Source: Guadua angustifolia (Eukaryota; Streptophyta; Magnoliopsida; Poales; Poaceae). From it: DNA of 64,000 bases. The notes under the pieces are model-generated. The model made no database searches. It was not told the origin of the DNA and was given only the letters and a program-made list of their open reading frames with translations. Location of the stretch: NCBI GenBank assembly GCA_036346375.1, contig CM070520.1, positions 44,349,854 through 44,413,853 of the forward strand, in the 5' to 3' direction. Below are positions 45,339 to 56,010 of this stretch, piece by piece (the first letter of the stretch is position 1; each line of letters opens with the position of its first letter). The translations under genes and the position numbers were made by a program.

Positions 45339-46035
45339 GTAGTTAAAAGTTGGATGAATAGGTTGGAGATATGTGAGGGGACACAGTACCGTTGGAACAA
45401 GTAAGAGTATGCGCTCAGATAGGGACTGACTGCATGAATAGTGACCCAACAAAGAGACCAGTTACACGGCACATAATCGAGAGGCTTGATAAAATGGGAA
45501 ATACGGACTGGTCTGTCGAGACTGGCATGAGTAATTCATCAGCTACGCAGGTAAGTATACTCTTGAAACATGACATGCTCTAAATAATAACGTTTTTGGG
45601 AGCTTGTGTACATCATAGTTATCAGAAACGTGATTCTAATTCATCAGCTACGCAGGTAAGTATACTCTTGAAACATGACATGCTCTAAATAATAACGTTT
45701 TTGGGAGCTTGTGTACATCATAGTTATCAGAAACGTGATTCTATTTGAGTCGTGGTATGGGATTCTGATTCACAGTTCGCTACTTTTCTTTTGAGTTTCA
45801 CTGCGAACATGGACCTCGTACCCTGAAACGGTTCGAATTCAACGTACGATCTGATTCATGATTCACTAAGATTTACACCAAATCTGATAACTATGATGTA
45901 CATCGCTCTTTTCACTTTTTGTTTCTCTAAGCTGGTGGATGAGGTGGAGTATCGTTGGTTGTTCAACAGGCGGAAAATGCTTCCAACGAGCAGCACCAAG
46001 GTACACCTAATTTACGAGAAGAGACAAGCTCTGAG
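45339..46035 (+). CDS. Kinase-1 exons 5-6: C-lobe end and tail
   Basis: Exon 5 (45339-45550) reads VVKSWMNRLEICE, then, one frame over, VPLEQVRVCAQIGTDC, MNSDPTKRPVTRHIIERLDK and MGNTDWSVETGMSNSSATQ: kinase subdomains X-XI with the invariant Arg in KRP. The frame change near 45378 is a one-base loss (212 instead of 213 bases). Exon 6 (45970-46035, 22 codons) is a hydrophilic tail, AENASNEQHQGTPNLREETS, ending SE at a GT donor. The continuation from exon 4 (…SAVEE) is in phase. What follows exon 6 is unknown; no MSP exon was found before kinase 2. Confidence 0.7.
45532..45741 (+). repeat. Exact 105-bp tandem duplication across the exon-5 splice donor
   Basis: The unit TAATTCATCAGCTACGCAGG...CAGAAACGTGATTC occurs at 45532-45636 and 45637-45741. 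It includes the last 19 bases of exon 5, the GTAAGT donor and about 85 bases of intron. The copies appear identical, so the duplication is recent or gene-converted. Confidence 0.9.
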
Positions 46036-46757
46036 GTTAGTTCGACCGTAAACGTACTTGCAAAACTTTTAGCACTGATTTCTCCAAGAGGGATATTCCC
46101 TCCGTTTTAGTGTATCTGTCCAAGCACATTATGCGTACGCAAAGATAAAAGAAGTAATAAATCTATAAAAATATTAATGGAAAATGATCATACATATCCC
46201 TAATAAATGATAGGTTACAATCACATAATTAACCTCATCTAGCCGTGGTGTGGAATTACTCCAAGGTAATCATCGAGACAGATTCTCATGTTTTCATCAA
46301 TCAGTGGAAAAATCGAGGTTCACTTTTGTTTTGTACGTCTTGTTACAAATACGCTGGTGCATCTTTGTGCTAAACAATTAAACCTAACTTAACCAGACAC
46401 CAGACTTTATTTCCGTCCAGTTGTGTACTACATGATTATACCGCTATTATTGACAATAAATTAAATTTGAGCTCCTGTTTCGCAAAAAAAAAAAAAAAGC
46501 GTTAAAGGGTGAAAAATATTGCAATAACTACACTATTAATTTCCTTAATGGACAAACTTTATGAAATGATGCTCCCTAAGAAAATGACTCATATTATAAA
46601 ACAAAGAGCGTACTGCGCCCTTAATTTCGATGTCCTCCAGTTTACTGGGATTAGTCCCTTCAAAATAGTCGTCCATTAGTGTTGTTGTTTATGTTTTTCC
46701 ATCTTCAACCGTTGTTTTTAATGATGCAAAACATGTTGAGTGGTTCAAATTCGTTAA
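46036..46757. other. AT-rich sequence downstream of kinase 1
   Basis: No exon recognised. A 15-base A tract at about 46485 is not associated with a LINE or SINE body that I can see. Confidence 0.4.
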
Positions 46758-47114
46758 GGGCAGTCCCAACCTATGGTTTCCATGAGCAGTGTCTAGAGAA
46801 GAGAGAGAATAATAAACCAATGCATAGTTTCCCAACCCATGGTTTCCATGAGCAGTGTCTAGAGGAGAGAGAGAGCAATAAACCAATGCATGCACTACAA
46901 ACACAGCTTGGTCAGCGTGCAGAAACGCCCAACCCTATTTTGCTCGTTTCTTGTGTCTTGATACCCGTGAAGACCCAGTTTCTTGCATGAGACATGATTT
47001 CTTAGTTTTTCCTTCTCTTTCTTCCTTAATTCCTATGCCACATCAGATTTTTGCTTAGTTGGCAGTGTAATTAATTCTATGGACACCAGCTGACGTGGAG
47101 GGTTGGGACTGCCC
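46758..47114. mobile_element. Tourist-like MITE (TAA TSD)
   Basis: Perfect 14-base terminal inverted repeats GGGCAGTCCCAACC/GGTTGGGACTGCCC, with TAA at 46755-46757 and 47115-47117. The interior has a direct duplication of about 64 bases (ATGGTTTCCATGAGCAGTGT at about 46773 and 46842). TSD and size fit PIF/Harbinger-Tourist MITEs. Confidence 0.75.
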
Positions 47115-47117
47115 TAA

Positions 47118-47416
47118 GGGCAGTCCCAATGCAGGTAGTTTCTATAACTTCCATGTCATCTAGACACTACATGTAGAAACTATGCTCCCAATGGATAGTT
47201 TCTTCAAAATAAACTCTCATCCAATCTCCTCTTTTCTCTTATTTTCTCACCCAATCCTCTTTTTCTCTTTCTTGGTACTTGTGTAGAAATGGTTTCCTGC
47301 ATGAAAAATGGTTTTCTTCTCTTTCATCATTAACTCTACCTCTACATCACTATTTTGCTTACATGGCAACCTAATTAATACTATGGAAACTATCCTAGTC
47401 ATCCCATTGAAAAGTA
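47118..47416. mobile_element. Second, abutting GGGCAGTCCCAA MITE, right end diverged
   Basis: It starts GGGCAGTCCCAATGCAGG directly after the shared TAA. Internal AGTTTCTATAACTTCCAT and ACTATGGAAACTATCC near 47390 are inverted-repeat parts. The right end (TCATCCCATTG) is too diverged to fix a boundary. Confidence 0.5.
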
Positions 47417-49452
47417 TGGTCCAACTTCATTAACTTTTTGTTAGATTTGTCCCTTCTTGGTTTCTGCACACGAGCTTGTTGGGCATCTGGGTTGAAGACG
47501 AGCCATATGTAGCACTCCATTAGTTACTAAATAAATGTCATTCTACGGTTTTCACAATAAGTACGACATTTATAAAAAAGATCATATTACACACGTTCAT
47601 TGTGCCACTTATTGATTAATTGGATGTTGTGTGTTAATATACTATGTACATAGCCTTTTATTTGACATCATAAAATCCATATTGTGCTACGTGGCTGTTT
47701 TGGATTTTAAAGTACGATACCGTTCACTGGAAATAGCCTTATGCAATTGAGAAAATTCATTATATACCACCGAAATGTACCCATCTTTATGTCACTAAAA
47801 ATTTCGCGCTTTCTTTTGTCACTGAAAATAAAATTTTCTTCCCTTCGTGCCACTCCTGTCCATCCATTTTCTGCCAATGGGGTGTCAAGTGAGCTACTGA
47901 AAAGACAAAAATACCCTTCGCTTCAGGGAAGAAGTAGGAGGCGCCATGGCCATGGTGGCTCCAGCGATGGCGAGGGGCTGGAGAGGGACACCACCACCGC
48001 CTTAGACATGACCAACACCGATCCCCACCATCCCCAGAAAGAGAGAATTAAGAAATCCCCAAAATAAATCGGGCGATTCTAATGCTTCCTAAATCATACC
48101 AAGTAAGTAAATTACACAACAGAAATCCCTAAAAAATCTGGCTAAATTAAATGAATCAGCGGGTGGAAATTCAAATCCATCGTCATCACCAGGGTTGGGG
48201 GAGGTCGCCGTGCTCGATGGATCCACGGTGGAGTCGCCAGAGACGTGGCGGGGACGGTGGCCGGTAGTGGTGCAGATCCAGGTGGTGGCGGCTTACGGGA
48301 TGAAGTTGCACGCCTCCGACGCCTCCACGGGATGAAGTTGCTGGTAGTCGTGCACATCCAGGACGCGCTCCTGAGGGAGGAGGTCGTCCGGCGCCTGCGT
48401 CTTCTGCGCCAACCGGCGACGTTCTTCGGCGGGTGCGCCGAAAGCTGGGAGGGCGAGGACGAGGAAAGGGAGGTGGCATTTGAGGGAGAGATTTCTTCTC
48501 GACACCTTTAAAACTCGTTTTTTTTTTCAGTATTTGACATCCTGACTCACTGTCAGTGATTTAGATGGACCCACATGTCATACACAGAGCCAAAGAGACG
48601 CCCGAATTGAGTGTCATTTTCTGAAATGTCACCATTTGAGGAGCTCTGCAAGGACGAGGAAAGGAGATCACGTGCAGTCCCACAGGCCGTCCGATTCAAA
48701 ATCGACGGTTTAGGGGTAAAAAATGCATAGTTTGTACTGTGCAAAATACTGTTCATAGCACTGTACATCATTTTTTTAAAACCTTGACGTCCATACACTC
48801 GATCCAACGGTCCAAGGCTATGGGAACTACTTAAGTTGTAGTCCCTATAGCCACTGCACCATATCGCTATCCAGGAACGAGGGGTAGGGATGCAGATCCA
48901 GGCGGCAGCAGCTTACGGGAGGGGGAAGGAGGGCGGTGGCGCTTGAGCAATAGAAGAGATGGAGCAGGGCGGTGGCCGGCAGGTGATGTTAGAGGGAGGA
49001 CGGGGGAGAAGAAGACAAGGGCTGACATGTGGGCCCGATAAACTAATATAAGACAGGGACAAGCTGGTCATTTTTTTTTATAAAAAAAAGACTTAGCTCG
49101 AAGGGCATAGGGGTGGATATCGAGTAATTCCTCATCTTTTCGAGTTTTTTTTTCTGAAATTAACATAGTTTGATTTAATATCATTTTATTTAGCCGAGTC
49201 AGAGCAAAATCCAATTTCATTCAAATTAACTCATTTCAATGTTTAACCAACAAGCAAGTATAATTAAAGCAATTTCAAACCAAACCAACTAGCCCCACCA
49301 ATGAAGTTTTTTTTCACCCCAAGGTATGCACAAGGAGTAGAACAAGCAGCCGGTAATTTAGAAGAGAATGCTACTCTTCTTTCTTTCTGCAAGAGATTAA
49401 CATATTCTTTAATTTGCTTTTGCAGAAAAGGCTTTTGCAAAATATAACAATT
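47417..49452. other. Intergenic region between the kinase genes with a GC-rich island
   Basis: GC-rich stretches at 47930-48010 and 48180-48510 sit in AT-rich DNA. GCAGATCCAGG[T/C]GG[T/C] and GCTTACGGGA recur at about 48270 and 48895. This could be the inside of a decayed DNA element, but I could not define ends. The last about 130 bases (from about 49325) match the kinase-1 leader at 19550-19680 (CACAAGGAGTAGAACAAG). Confidence 0.4.
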
Positions 49453-50882
49453 ATGGAGCCAGAACGTCTAGCGCTCCAACTATTAGAAGAAATTACAGAT
49501 AATTTCTCTGAGGAGCGAAAAATTGGTCAAGGTGCATATGGAAAGGTTTACAGAGTAAGGTCACTTCTGATTTGTAACCAAATTTGATATATTGTGAATA
49601 AATGTGATCAACACACAGTGTGGTGTTTTTGCCCATAATTGAAGAGTTGGGCAACCTTGCCACACCTTTTTTTTACACGAATGCCACACCTTTTGTTGTC
49701 GCACCACATTCCGTTGAAATAAAAATGCGACCAAAAAAAAACATAGCCTGATGCTTACATTTATCTACTTTTCTAACGTTATCATTAGTAACACAGAATC
49801 AAACTGTATTGAGTACTGATAATAGATAATGAACAGGGAGAGTTTAAAAATGGAGAAGAGATTGCTGTGAAGAAACTTCATTATGTTGGGCCAGGACTTG
49901 ACGATAAGCAATTCCAGAATGAGTTTGATAGCCTTAGGAAGCTTAATCATCAAAATATTGTCAAGTTAATTGGCTACTGCTATGAAACACAACACAGGCC
50001 TATAGAGTACAATGGAAGAACAATTTTTGCTGAACATACATACACAGCGCTCTGCTTGGAGTATTTGCACAATGGGAGCCTTCAGAAGCATCTTTCTGGT
50101 ATCATGGTGCTCCGCTTCGACTCTCCGAGAATGTTATTTACCATGTGAAGATGAATAATTGTCGATATTTGCATTTCATAAATACTCTTTGTGTCATTTC
50201 TGCAGATGAATGTGATGGACTTGACTGGCACACACGTTACAAAATTATCAAGGGGACCTGTGAGGGTTTAAAACATCTTCATGAGGGGTTCGAAAAACCT
50301 ATTTACCATTTGGACCTAAAACCTGACAGTATATTACTGGATAAGAACATGGTGCCAAAACTTGCAGGTTTTGGTTTGTCAACGCACTTCAGTGAAGAAC
50401 AACCCCGGATCACACAGAGCCCTATAGGAACATTGTAAGTTTAATGCCACGTGAGATTCAACCAAAATGTGCTTAATATATATTCATTGCATCTGTTATG
50501 TTTACGATGCCATGCAGTGGATACCTGCCACCAGAATACATAGAGAAAAATGTAGTCTCAAAGAAGTTAGACATATTCAGCTTGGGTGTTGTAATGATAA
50601 AGATAATCTCAGGACCCAATGGCCGCTCCAAAAGCGCCGAAATGCCTCCCCATGAAGTTATTGATCTAGTGAGAAATGCTATTTCTCTTTATCAAGATCA
50701 TTGGTTATTTTTCACAAATACTATGCTATGATTCACATTTGTAAACTACCGTTCCAGATTTACATTCTGATTCCACAGGTACATGCAAACTGGAGAAACA
50801 GGTTGCAAACAAAATGGAGTGGTTCCTCACTACAGGCATATTGCCAACAAGTCATGAGATGCACGGCGATAGCATTGAGCTG
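49453..50882 (+). CDS. Kinase-2 exons 1-5a: pseudokinase domain
   Basis: Exon 1 (34 codons) starts MEPERLALQLLEEITDNFSE and ends with the glycine loop IGQGAYGKVYR. Exon 2 has EEIAVKKLHYVGPGL (ATP Lys kept) and LNHQNIVKLIGYC. Exon 3 has the catalytic loop IYHLDLKPDSILLDKN, in which the usual Asn is Ser, and LAGFGLSTHF, in which the DFG Asp is Gly. Exon 4 has GYLPPEYIEKN and DIFSLGVVMIKIISG. Exon 5 starts VHANWRNRLQ and is cut after ...AIALS by the copia element. Loss of both metal-binding residues predicts little or no catalysis. Phases 0, 1, 2, 0 and GT-AG introns match kinase 1. Confidence 0.8.
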
Positions 50883-51041
50883 TGAAGGCACGTAATACTT
50901 GAGGTAATCACGGCTTAGATTAATCACATAAGGGATTACATCATATATAGGCCAGCCACCACACGGTTTATGGAAACAGAACCAGGGTGGCCAAGCGCAA
51001 TCTCAGGAGGAGAAATAGGAAAGATAACAACCTGTCTAACA
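50883..51041 (-). repeat. Copia 3' LTR (159 bp)
   Basis: Identical over its full length to 55852-56010. A TATATA motif is present at about 50943. Confidence 0.95.
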
Positions 51042-51877
51042 CCCCCCCGCAGTAGGAACGGCGGTGCACCGAACGTTCATACTGGACCGAAACTCTAAAA
51101 ATACTGTTGACGGCAGTCCCTTGGTGAAGAGGTCGGCGAACTGAGCGGAGGTCGGTACATGGAGGATGCGAACGGCGCCAGCAGCCACACGGTCCCGGAC
51201 GAAGTGAAGGTCAATCTCGATGTGCTTAGTGCGCTGATGCTGCACTGGATTGGTCGAGAGGTAGACCGCACTCACATTGTCGCAGTAGACAAGGGTGGCA
51301 TGCTGGAGAGGTTGGTGGAGTTCCTGAAGCAGCTGACGGAGCCAGGAGGCCTCGGCGACGCCATTGGCAACGGCGCGATACTCAGCCTCAGCGCTGGAGC
51401 GAGAAACTGTGTGCTGTCGTTTACTGGACCAGGAAACGAGATTATCGCCAAGGAAGACAGCAAAACCTGAGGTGGATCGGCGCGTGTCGGGGCAACCAGC
51501 CCAATCGGCATCGGTGTAGACAGTGAGGGCGGAGGGCGACGAACGACCGAGGAAGAGCCCGAGGTCAATGGAGCCCTGAAGGTAGCGTAGAATGCGCTTC
51601 ACAGCAGCGAGATGAGGCTCCCGTGGGTCATGCATGTGAAGGCAAACCTGCTAACAGCATAGGTGATGTCGAGGCGAGTGAACGTTAAGTACTGAAGTGC
51701 ACCAACCAAGCTGCGATAGACGGTGGGGTCATCAACAGGCTCGCCGGCCGAAGAAAGCTTGGCTTGAGTATCCACAGGTGTGCTACATGGCTTGCAAGCG
51801 GTCATACCGGCACGATCCAAGATATCCAGAGTGTCTTGGCCGAGACAAAGATCATACCCAAGAAAGCGGCGAGTCAC
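51036..51877 (-). pseudogene. Copia RT end and RNase H
   Basis: The frame 51635-51036 has VYTDADWAGCPDTRRSTSG (RNase H catalytic Asp), SSAEAEYRAVANGVAEASWL, VYCDNVSAVYLSTNPV, HQRTKHIEIDLHFVRD and QFADLFTKGL, the hallmark copia end. A preceding frame, 51877-51599, carries LGYDLCLGQDTLDILDRAGM and the LVGALQYLTFTRLDITYAV block that ends the RT. The two overlap with a frame change near 51620. The stop lies at the LTR border. Confidence 0.85.
51042..51055 (-). other. Copia polypurine tract
   Basis: On the minus strand CTACTGCGGGGGGG immediately precedes TGTTAGACAGG, the start of the 3' LTR. Confidence 0.8.
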
Positions 51878-52765
51878 AAAGAATCCCTAGGAAATGCTGA
51901 AGCGGGCCAAGGTCCTTCATAGGAAAAGCAGCCTGGAGGGATGAAATGATCCGTCGAAGCAGGTCAGTGGACGAGGCGGTCAAGACAATGTCGTCCACGT
52001 AGAGGAGCAGGTAAGCTGTGGCAGAGTCCCGACGGTAGATGAACAACGAAGTGTCGGACTTGGCTTCGAGAAATCCCAAAGACTGAAGGTGGGAAGCGAA
52101 ACCGTATTCACCGCACGGGAGCCTCGCCTGCACCATAGAGAGATTTGTTGAGGCGGCAGACGTGGTCGGGGTGAGCCGGGTCAACAAAGCCACCCACCGA
52201 GCGAAGACCACGATCTCGAGAGGGTGCCATGAAGGAAGGCGTTCTTGACGTCGAGCTGATGGACAGGCCAGTCGTTGGAGAGAGCCAAACTGAGAACGGT
52301 GCGGATGGTGGCCGGCTTCACAACAGGACTGAACGTCTCATCAAAATCAACACCGGGACGCTGAGTGAAGTCACGGAGAACCCATCGTGCCTTGTAGCGG
52401 TCGAGGGTGCCATCGGAGTGGAACTTATGCCGGAAAATCCACTTGCCAGTGACGACGTTTGCACGAGACGGTCGAGGCACAAGTGTCCATGTGTTGTTGG
52501 CGAGCAGGGCCTTGAACTCCTCCTCCATAGCGCTGCGCCAGTGCGGATCGGCGAGAGCGCGACGGTAGGAGTCAGGCACTGGAGTCACGGTGGTTGCCTG
52601 GAGATTCAACTTGGGCTGCCGGAACCCACTCTTGCCACGGGTACGCATGCTGTGGGTGTTGTTGACAGGAGGAGTAGCAATAGCGCCGGCAGGGAGCATC
52701 GGCACGGTACCTGGCGGCCGTGGCGCCGGACAGTGCGTGCGCGGCCAGCATCGGCCCAGCGCCAC
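51852..52765 (-). pseudogene. Copia reverse transcriptase
   Basis: Motifs in order: WRSAMEEEFKALLANNTWTL, VTGKWIFRHKFHSDGTLDRY, KARWVLRDFTQRPGVDFDET, FSPVVKPATIRTVLSLAL, QLDVKNAFLHGTL (frame 52765-52181), then LGFLEAKSDTSLFIYRRDS, LLLYVDDIVLTAS and MKDLGPLQHFLGI (frame 52211-51852). The catalytic YVDD is intact. A frame change near 52190, with some missing sequence before the LYG..Q block, breaks it. Confidence 0.85.
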
Positions 52766-53126
52766 ACCGTGTCGGACGCAAGAGGCGTAGGCGGTCCTGA
52801 AGGCTGCGTGGGAGCATGGAGCGCAGGCGGCCTGGTCGGCCTAGGCGCGTCGGCTGGGCATGAACCGGCCTGGGAGTCAGGGGCAGCCGGCCTATCTCGC
52901 CGAGCCAAAGAAGGGCTCATGCGTTCGGTAGCGAGGAGGAGGGGAGCCGTGATGGGCTCCGGCGCTCGCAGGGCGCCGAAGAGGCTCCAGAGCATCCTGA
53001 AAAAGAGACTCATCCAAAAAATCAAGATTAGTAGGAGAGGCCGGGGAGAAGGGGGCCTCGGCGAACGGAAAGGAGGACTCGTCGAACACAACATGGCGAG
53101 AGATGATGACACGGTTGGTAGAAAGG

Positions 53127-54776
53127 TCAAGGCATCGGTAGCCTTTGTGGTCGGACGAGTAACCGAGGAAGACACACAAGACAGAACGAGGTGCGAGTTT
53201 GTGGGGCGGTGGTGGAGGTGTTAGGATAACACCGGCAGCCAAAAACCCGAAGGTGAAGGTAGGAGGGAGGATGACCATGTAAGGCATGGAAAGGAGTGGA
53301 GAAGTTAAGGGTGGAGGTGGGGTGGCGATTAAGGAGGTAGGTGGCGGTGTGAAGAGCCTCAACCCAGTAGGGAGGGGGAAGGTGCGCCTGAAAAAAGAGG
53401 GAGCGAATGATATTATTGACAGTACGCAGAATGCGCTCCGCCTTGCCATTCTGTTGAGAGGTGTAGGGGCACGACATGCGGAGGTGGACGCCGTGCGTGA
53501 GGAAGAAGGCACGAGTGGACGAGTTGTCAAACTCACGACCGTTATCACATTGCACACTTTTAATGGTGGTGCCAAACTGGGTGGCAACAAAAGAGAAAAA
53601 ATGAGCAATAGTGGAAAACGTGTCGGATTTGAGACGAAGAGGGAACGTCCACAAGTGGTGAGAGCAGTCATCGAGAATGGCAAGGTAGTACTTGAAACCG
53701 GAGACGCTAGGTATCGGGGAGGTCCATAAATCACAGTGTATGACATCAAAATTGCGTGAGGCACGCGACTGCGAACTAGAAAATGGAAGGCGAACATGGC
53801 GACCGAGTTGACAAGCATGACAAACATCGGTAGCAGAAGTGCCTTTATTACATGGAATGGAGGAGGAACTAGCGAGGCGAGAGAGAGCTTCATGACCAAG
53901 GTGACCAAGACGACGATGCCACAACTGAGGAGACGCACTGGCGAGGAGGGCGTGAGGTGGAGGTGTGGCCGTCGGCGGGAGGCGTAGAGGGTAGAGGGAG
54001 CCGGAGCTATTGCACCTGGCGATCACATTCCGGGTCTTGAGATCCTTAACAGAAAAACCAAGAGGGTCAAATTCAACAGAACAGTTGTTGTCGATGGTGA
54101 ACTGACGAACAGAAACAAGGTTCTTGATGATGTAAGGAGAAACAAGGACATTGTCTAGATGAAGGTTACCAACACGAGCTGACCCAGTGGCAGTGATGGG
54201 AAGGTGGGACCCGTCGCCCACAATGATGGACGAGGGGGTAGAAGAATGAGGAGGGAGAGAACGGGAGAGTATACCAGGGTGGGAGGCCATGTGCGAGGTG
54301 GCACCGGAGTCCAAATACCAATCGCCGGACGGCATCGGAGGAGTGAGCGTCATGGTGTGAAAAGCGCCAGCCAGGGCCTGCTGATCCCATGGCCCAAGGC
54401 CACCAGCATGTGGGGGCAGCTGAGAGGCCTGTGGGGCGGCCAGCGTGGGTGGCCCAAAGGCACCAGCAGCTGGAGCGGGCGACCCAGGAAGGACATAGGG
54501 CGTGGGCAGATGCAAGGGCTGCCGAGTGGAAGAGGCCAGCGCCACCGCAAAAAGCTCATTGGGGGGCAAGGGCGGGCAGCTCACCAGGCGTGACGACGGG
54601 GCGTGTCCCCTGGACCGGACCGGGCCACATGTGAATGGTCCCGGTCCAGGGGTTGTAAATGGAGGGCCATGAACCCCTAGTTCCGGCAGGAACACTCGAG
54701 CTGGGCGCCGCCATCTGTGTCCGCCGGCCGAGCACCACCAGTTCGCGATTGCCGGTCGGCGCCGAGCTACCACCAT
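53127..54776 (-). pseudogene. Copia protease and integrase
   Basis: The 549-residue frame has the protease DWYLDSGATSHMAS and GDGSHLPITATGSA, then the HHCC site of integrase (LWHRRLGHLGHEALSRL ... CHACQLGRHVRLPF), then the core FDVIHCDLWTSPIPS, VQCDNGREFDN and CPYTSQQNGKAERILR, giving an intact D-D-E triad. It ends in a frame change at about 53205; the same protein continues in another frame (53938-52892) with VLCVFLGYSSDHKGYRCLDL and NRVIISRHVVFDES. Apart from that shift the region looks functional. Confidence 0.87.
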
Positions 54777-55780
54777 GCGAAGCCGTTTCCACGCCGGCGG
54801 CGACGGTTCCCCCCGCCACCCCCGCCAGATCCAGATCCAGAGGACTGGTAGCCGGAGGGAGGAGGAGGATTGGAGTGGCCGGCAACGAGGGCTGTAGTCG
54901 GCGAAGAGGACGGAGGCGCCATGGTGAGTTCTTCAAGCAGCAGTTCGGAGCGGATCTCGACGAAGGAAGGAAAAGGGCGCTGCCGCTTGAGGAAGAGGCG
55001 CATGGAGTCGAAGCGGTCGGAGAGGCCGCGGAGCACGTTCATGGCGAGCGCGCGGTCAGGGACCGTCTCACCGAGCTCGACGAGGGAATCAGCCAAAGTC
55101 TTCATGCGCCGGCAGTAGTCGGTGATGGAGAGGGTTCCCTGAGTAAGGGTGCGAAACTCAGTGTCGACGAGGAGGACGCGAGTTTCACGATTTCCGACGA
55201 ACTGCTGTTCAAGGGCGAGCCAGGCGCCGCGGGCGGAGGGAGACGCCGCGGTGATGATGTCGAAAAGCTCGGTGGTGATGGAGCCGTAGATCCATGACAG
55301 GACATGGAGGTCCATCCGCACCCAATGCGGAACGGCGGGGAAGGAGGCGTCGCAGAGGACGTGATCGGCGAGGGCGTACTTGCCGAGGGCGAGGAGGAGC
55401 AGGCGCCGCCACTTGGAGAAGGAGGGCGCGTTGAGGTCAAGGACCACCGGGACAAGGGCCCGGATGTTGAGGATGCCGAGAGCCTGCGTGTGGAGGGCGG
55501 AGACGGCGTCAGCATCCGGGAGGGGAGCGTCGTCGTCAGCGACGGAAACGGCGTTGTCGTCGTGCGCGGCTGCGTCGGCCTCCTCGAGCCGGCGACGGGC
55601 GTCAGCCAGGGCGCGCTCGTGACGGGCGACATCCTCCTCGAGATGACGACGCATAGCGCGGCCGCGGCAAAGATCCGCTTTGGCTTGGCGAAAGCAGCGT
55701 CAAGGCCTCGGCGCGGGCGCGCTCCTCGGCGAGGGCCTGTTGGCGTGCGGCATCACTGAGATCGTCAACGGCCATCGGGA
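54767..55780 (-). pseudogene. Copia gag
   Basis: The start is MAVDDLSDAARQQALAEERA near 55774, a frame change near 55690, then the 295-residue frame MRRHLEEDVARHERALADA ... LNAPSFSKWRRLLLLALGKY ... LVDTEFRTLTQGTLSITDYC and RMKTLADSLVELGETV (UBN2-type gag). It ends in a Gly/Ser/Arg-rich tail (GSGSGGGGGGNRRRRRGNG). I could not read a CCHC knuckle. It joins the protease frame at 54776. Confidence 0.8.
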
Positions 55781-55836
55781 CGGCGGCGGCGGCGTCGACA
55801 AGGGTTAGGAGCGGAAGGTGGAACGGAATAGAGGAA

Positions 55837-55851
55837 CCGTATCTGATACCA
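55837..55851 (-). other. Copia primer-binding site (tRNA-iMet)
   Basis: In element direction the LTR end ...CCTTCA is followed at once by TGGTATCAGATACGG, matching the initiator-Met complement for ten bases. Confidence 0.85.
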
Positions 55852-56010
55852 TGAAGGCACGTAATACTTGAGGTAATCACGGCTTAGATTAATCACATAA
55901 GGGATTACATCATATATAGGCCAGCCACCACACGGTTTATGGAAACAGAACCAGGGTGGCCAAGCGCAATCTCAGGAGGAGAAATAGGAAAGATAACAAC
56001 CTGTCTAACA
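55852..56010 (-). repeat. Copia 5' LTR (159 bp)
   Basis: Identical to 50883-51041. Confidence 0.95.

Larger units (their letters stand above)
19776..46035 (+). pseudogene. Kinase 1: non-RD receptor-like-kinase-type gene split by a nested retrotransposon
   Basis: Exons by splice sites and reading phase are 19776-19937, 20021-20276, 20447-20669, 20758-20878, 45339-45550 and 45970-46035. The product is a Ser/Thr kinase of the plant RLK/Pelle type without a visible signal peptide or membrane segment, so probably cytoplasmic. Intron 4 is about 24.5 kb because a 22.3-kb retrotransposon sits in it. Exon 5 is 212 bases, one short of a whole number of codons, giving a frameshift near 45378. After exon 6 no MSP or WD40 exon is seen, unlike kinase 2. 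I call it a probable pseudogene: the first four exons are intact, but the C-lobe end is frame-shifted. Confidence 0.7.
50883..56010 (-). mobile_element. Complete short-LTR Ty1/copia retrotransposon with identical LTRs
   Basis: TGAAGGCACG at 50883 to TGTCTAACA at 56010, with the 5-bp TSD agctg at 50878-50882 and 56011-56015. The LTRs (159 bp each) are identical by eye. In element direction (minus): tRNA-iMet primer site TGGTATCAGAT, gag, protease (DSGATSHM), integrase, RT (YVDD), RNase H, and a polypurine tract GCGGGGGGG: the Copia order. It sits antisense inside kinase-2 exon 5. Several frameshifts interrupt the polyprotein despite the identical LTRs. Confidence 0.93.

Noticed and set aside
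46480..46500. Poly-A tract as the tail of a LINE or SINE
   Set aside because: No reverse transcriptase, Pol III A/B boxes or TSD were found next to it.
52229..53224. 331-codon + strand open frame
   Set aside because: It lies opposite well-defined copia integrase/RT coding; the protein has no domain and its length is a by-product of the GC-rich antisense frame.
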